Below are positions 63,247-64,000 of a stretch of DNA of 64,000 bases, piece after piece. The DNA is from Burhinus oedicnemus. Its lineage: Eukaryota; Chordata; Aves; Charadriiformes; Burhinidae. The position numbers and the translations under genes were made by a program. Location of the stretch: contig VFFE01007724.1 of assembly GCA_008921705.1 (NCBI GenBank), positions 3,354,127 through 3,418,126 of the forward strand, read 5' to 3'. The notes under the pieces are model-generated. The model was not told the origin of the DNA, did not search any database, and saw nothing but the letters and a program-made list of their open reading frames with translations. Numbering within the stretch: the first letter of the stretch is position 1; each line of letters starts with the position of its first letter.

Positions 63247-64000
63247 GTATGGTGTTCAACACGTTCTTCATTTGAGCCTAAATGGTCGTCTCACATTGCT
63301 TGGTTTTCAAAACTGTCATGGCTCTTTTAAAAAAAATGTCCATGAGTATCCAAGATTAAACCTGATTTTTCCTATCTCATCCTTTCTGCAGAAAATATTA
63401 ATTCATTACAAAACAAGAGGTCATTAGAATGCAGCACTGTAGCATTTCTGTCATGACATCAATGCTAACAAGATGTACGGTGTGATGGCAACTCAGGCAG
63501 CATGACAGATTCTTGTGTTAGACGGTACAGTAAGCTTTCAGAAGAAGAAAATATTTGAAGTCTAATACTGCTTTATTTAAAACTTTTTACAGTTCATTGA
63601 AGATTCAGAATTATACAAGATACAGTGTAGCATTATTTAACATATTTAATTATATAGCAGTGTTCTTGGGCGCATTTCTACCAGTCAAAGGCAGTACAGC
63701 GGAGTGAATGAGAGGGCCTTAGCTAGTCACCATTCGTAACATCTTGTCTCTGGTTAGAATTCTTCTCCAATATGTATTCAGCTGCACTACCCAGGTTGAT
63801 TTCAAGATGCCATAATCATTCCATTCTTTCTAAGAAAGACGTCTACAGGTCCATATCTCTCACCATAGATTCCTCTGCAAAAAAAATCTTACGGCAATCG
63901 GTAGCTTAAAAAAAGTTTGCAAAGCAAGAATTGGCCGAGCCTACCCTGAGTAATGCCTGGCCCTCTGGCTGTTCAGGAGAAGTAATAAAGCGTGTGCAAG
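63247..64000 (+). other. NAALADL2: Start of the next NAALADL2 intron
   Basis: The donor is gtatgg. The upstream frame happens to stay open for another 59 codons, to a stop ending at 63427. No last-exon sequence is recognised. An AATAAA at 63984-63989 near the window end is followed by GT-rich bases, the arrangement of a polyadenylation site. Confidence 0.75.

Overview
The window looks like avian nuclear DNA. It is AT-rich with very low gene density. It carries one well-preserved CR1 retrotransposon 3' end with the octamer tail typical of bird CR1, plus several decayed older CR1 and MIR-like fragments. Microsatellites are scarce, and there is a 20-N assembly gap. A turtle or crocodilian cannot be strictly excluded, but the sparse repeat content fits a bird better. 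The species was not determined.

Almost the whole window lies inside one gene on the + strand, recognised from its protein sequence as NAALADL2 (inactive N-acetylated alpha-linked acidic dipeptidase-like 2, M28/transferrin-receptor-like family). Three consecutive coding exons are visible: 13900-13995, 54762-54855 and 63048-63246. Their splice phases (0/0, 0/1, 1/2) fit together exactly and they encode the C-terminal part of the protein: the end of the peptidase-like domain and most of the transferrin-receptor-like dimerisation domain. The upstream exons and the last coding exon lie outside the window.

Layout: 1-13899 is the end of an intron (gap, poly-T, small tandem repeats). 13900-13995 is an exon. 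14286-14299 is a strong CTCF-type motif. 13996-54761 is an intron of about 40.8 kb holding old CR1 remnants on the minus strand (15590-15800, 18540-19300, 47724-48060), a young 5'-truncated CR1 on the plus strand (28764-29456), MIR-like fragments (24191-24300, 29803-29835, 50041-50090), and a few stop-poor antisense stretches of unknown origin (22808-23676, 44955-45357). 54762-54855 is an exon, followed by an 8.2-kb intron. 63048-63246 is an exon, and the next intron runs past the window end.

I found no operon, CRISPR array, complete transposon, RNA gene or clearly new biological system. The observations most worth checking are three possible alternative NAALADL2 3' ends (phase-compatible acceptors at 36553 and 55287, and read-through after 63246), the CTCF motif just downstream of an exon, and the antisense stop-poor tract at 22.8-23.7 kb. 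No searches could be run. Family assignments rest on recognition from memory and should be aligned.
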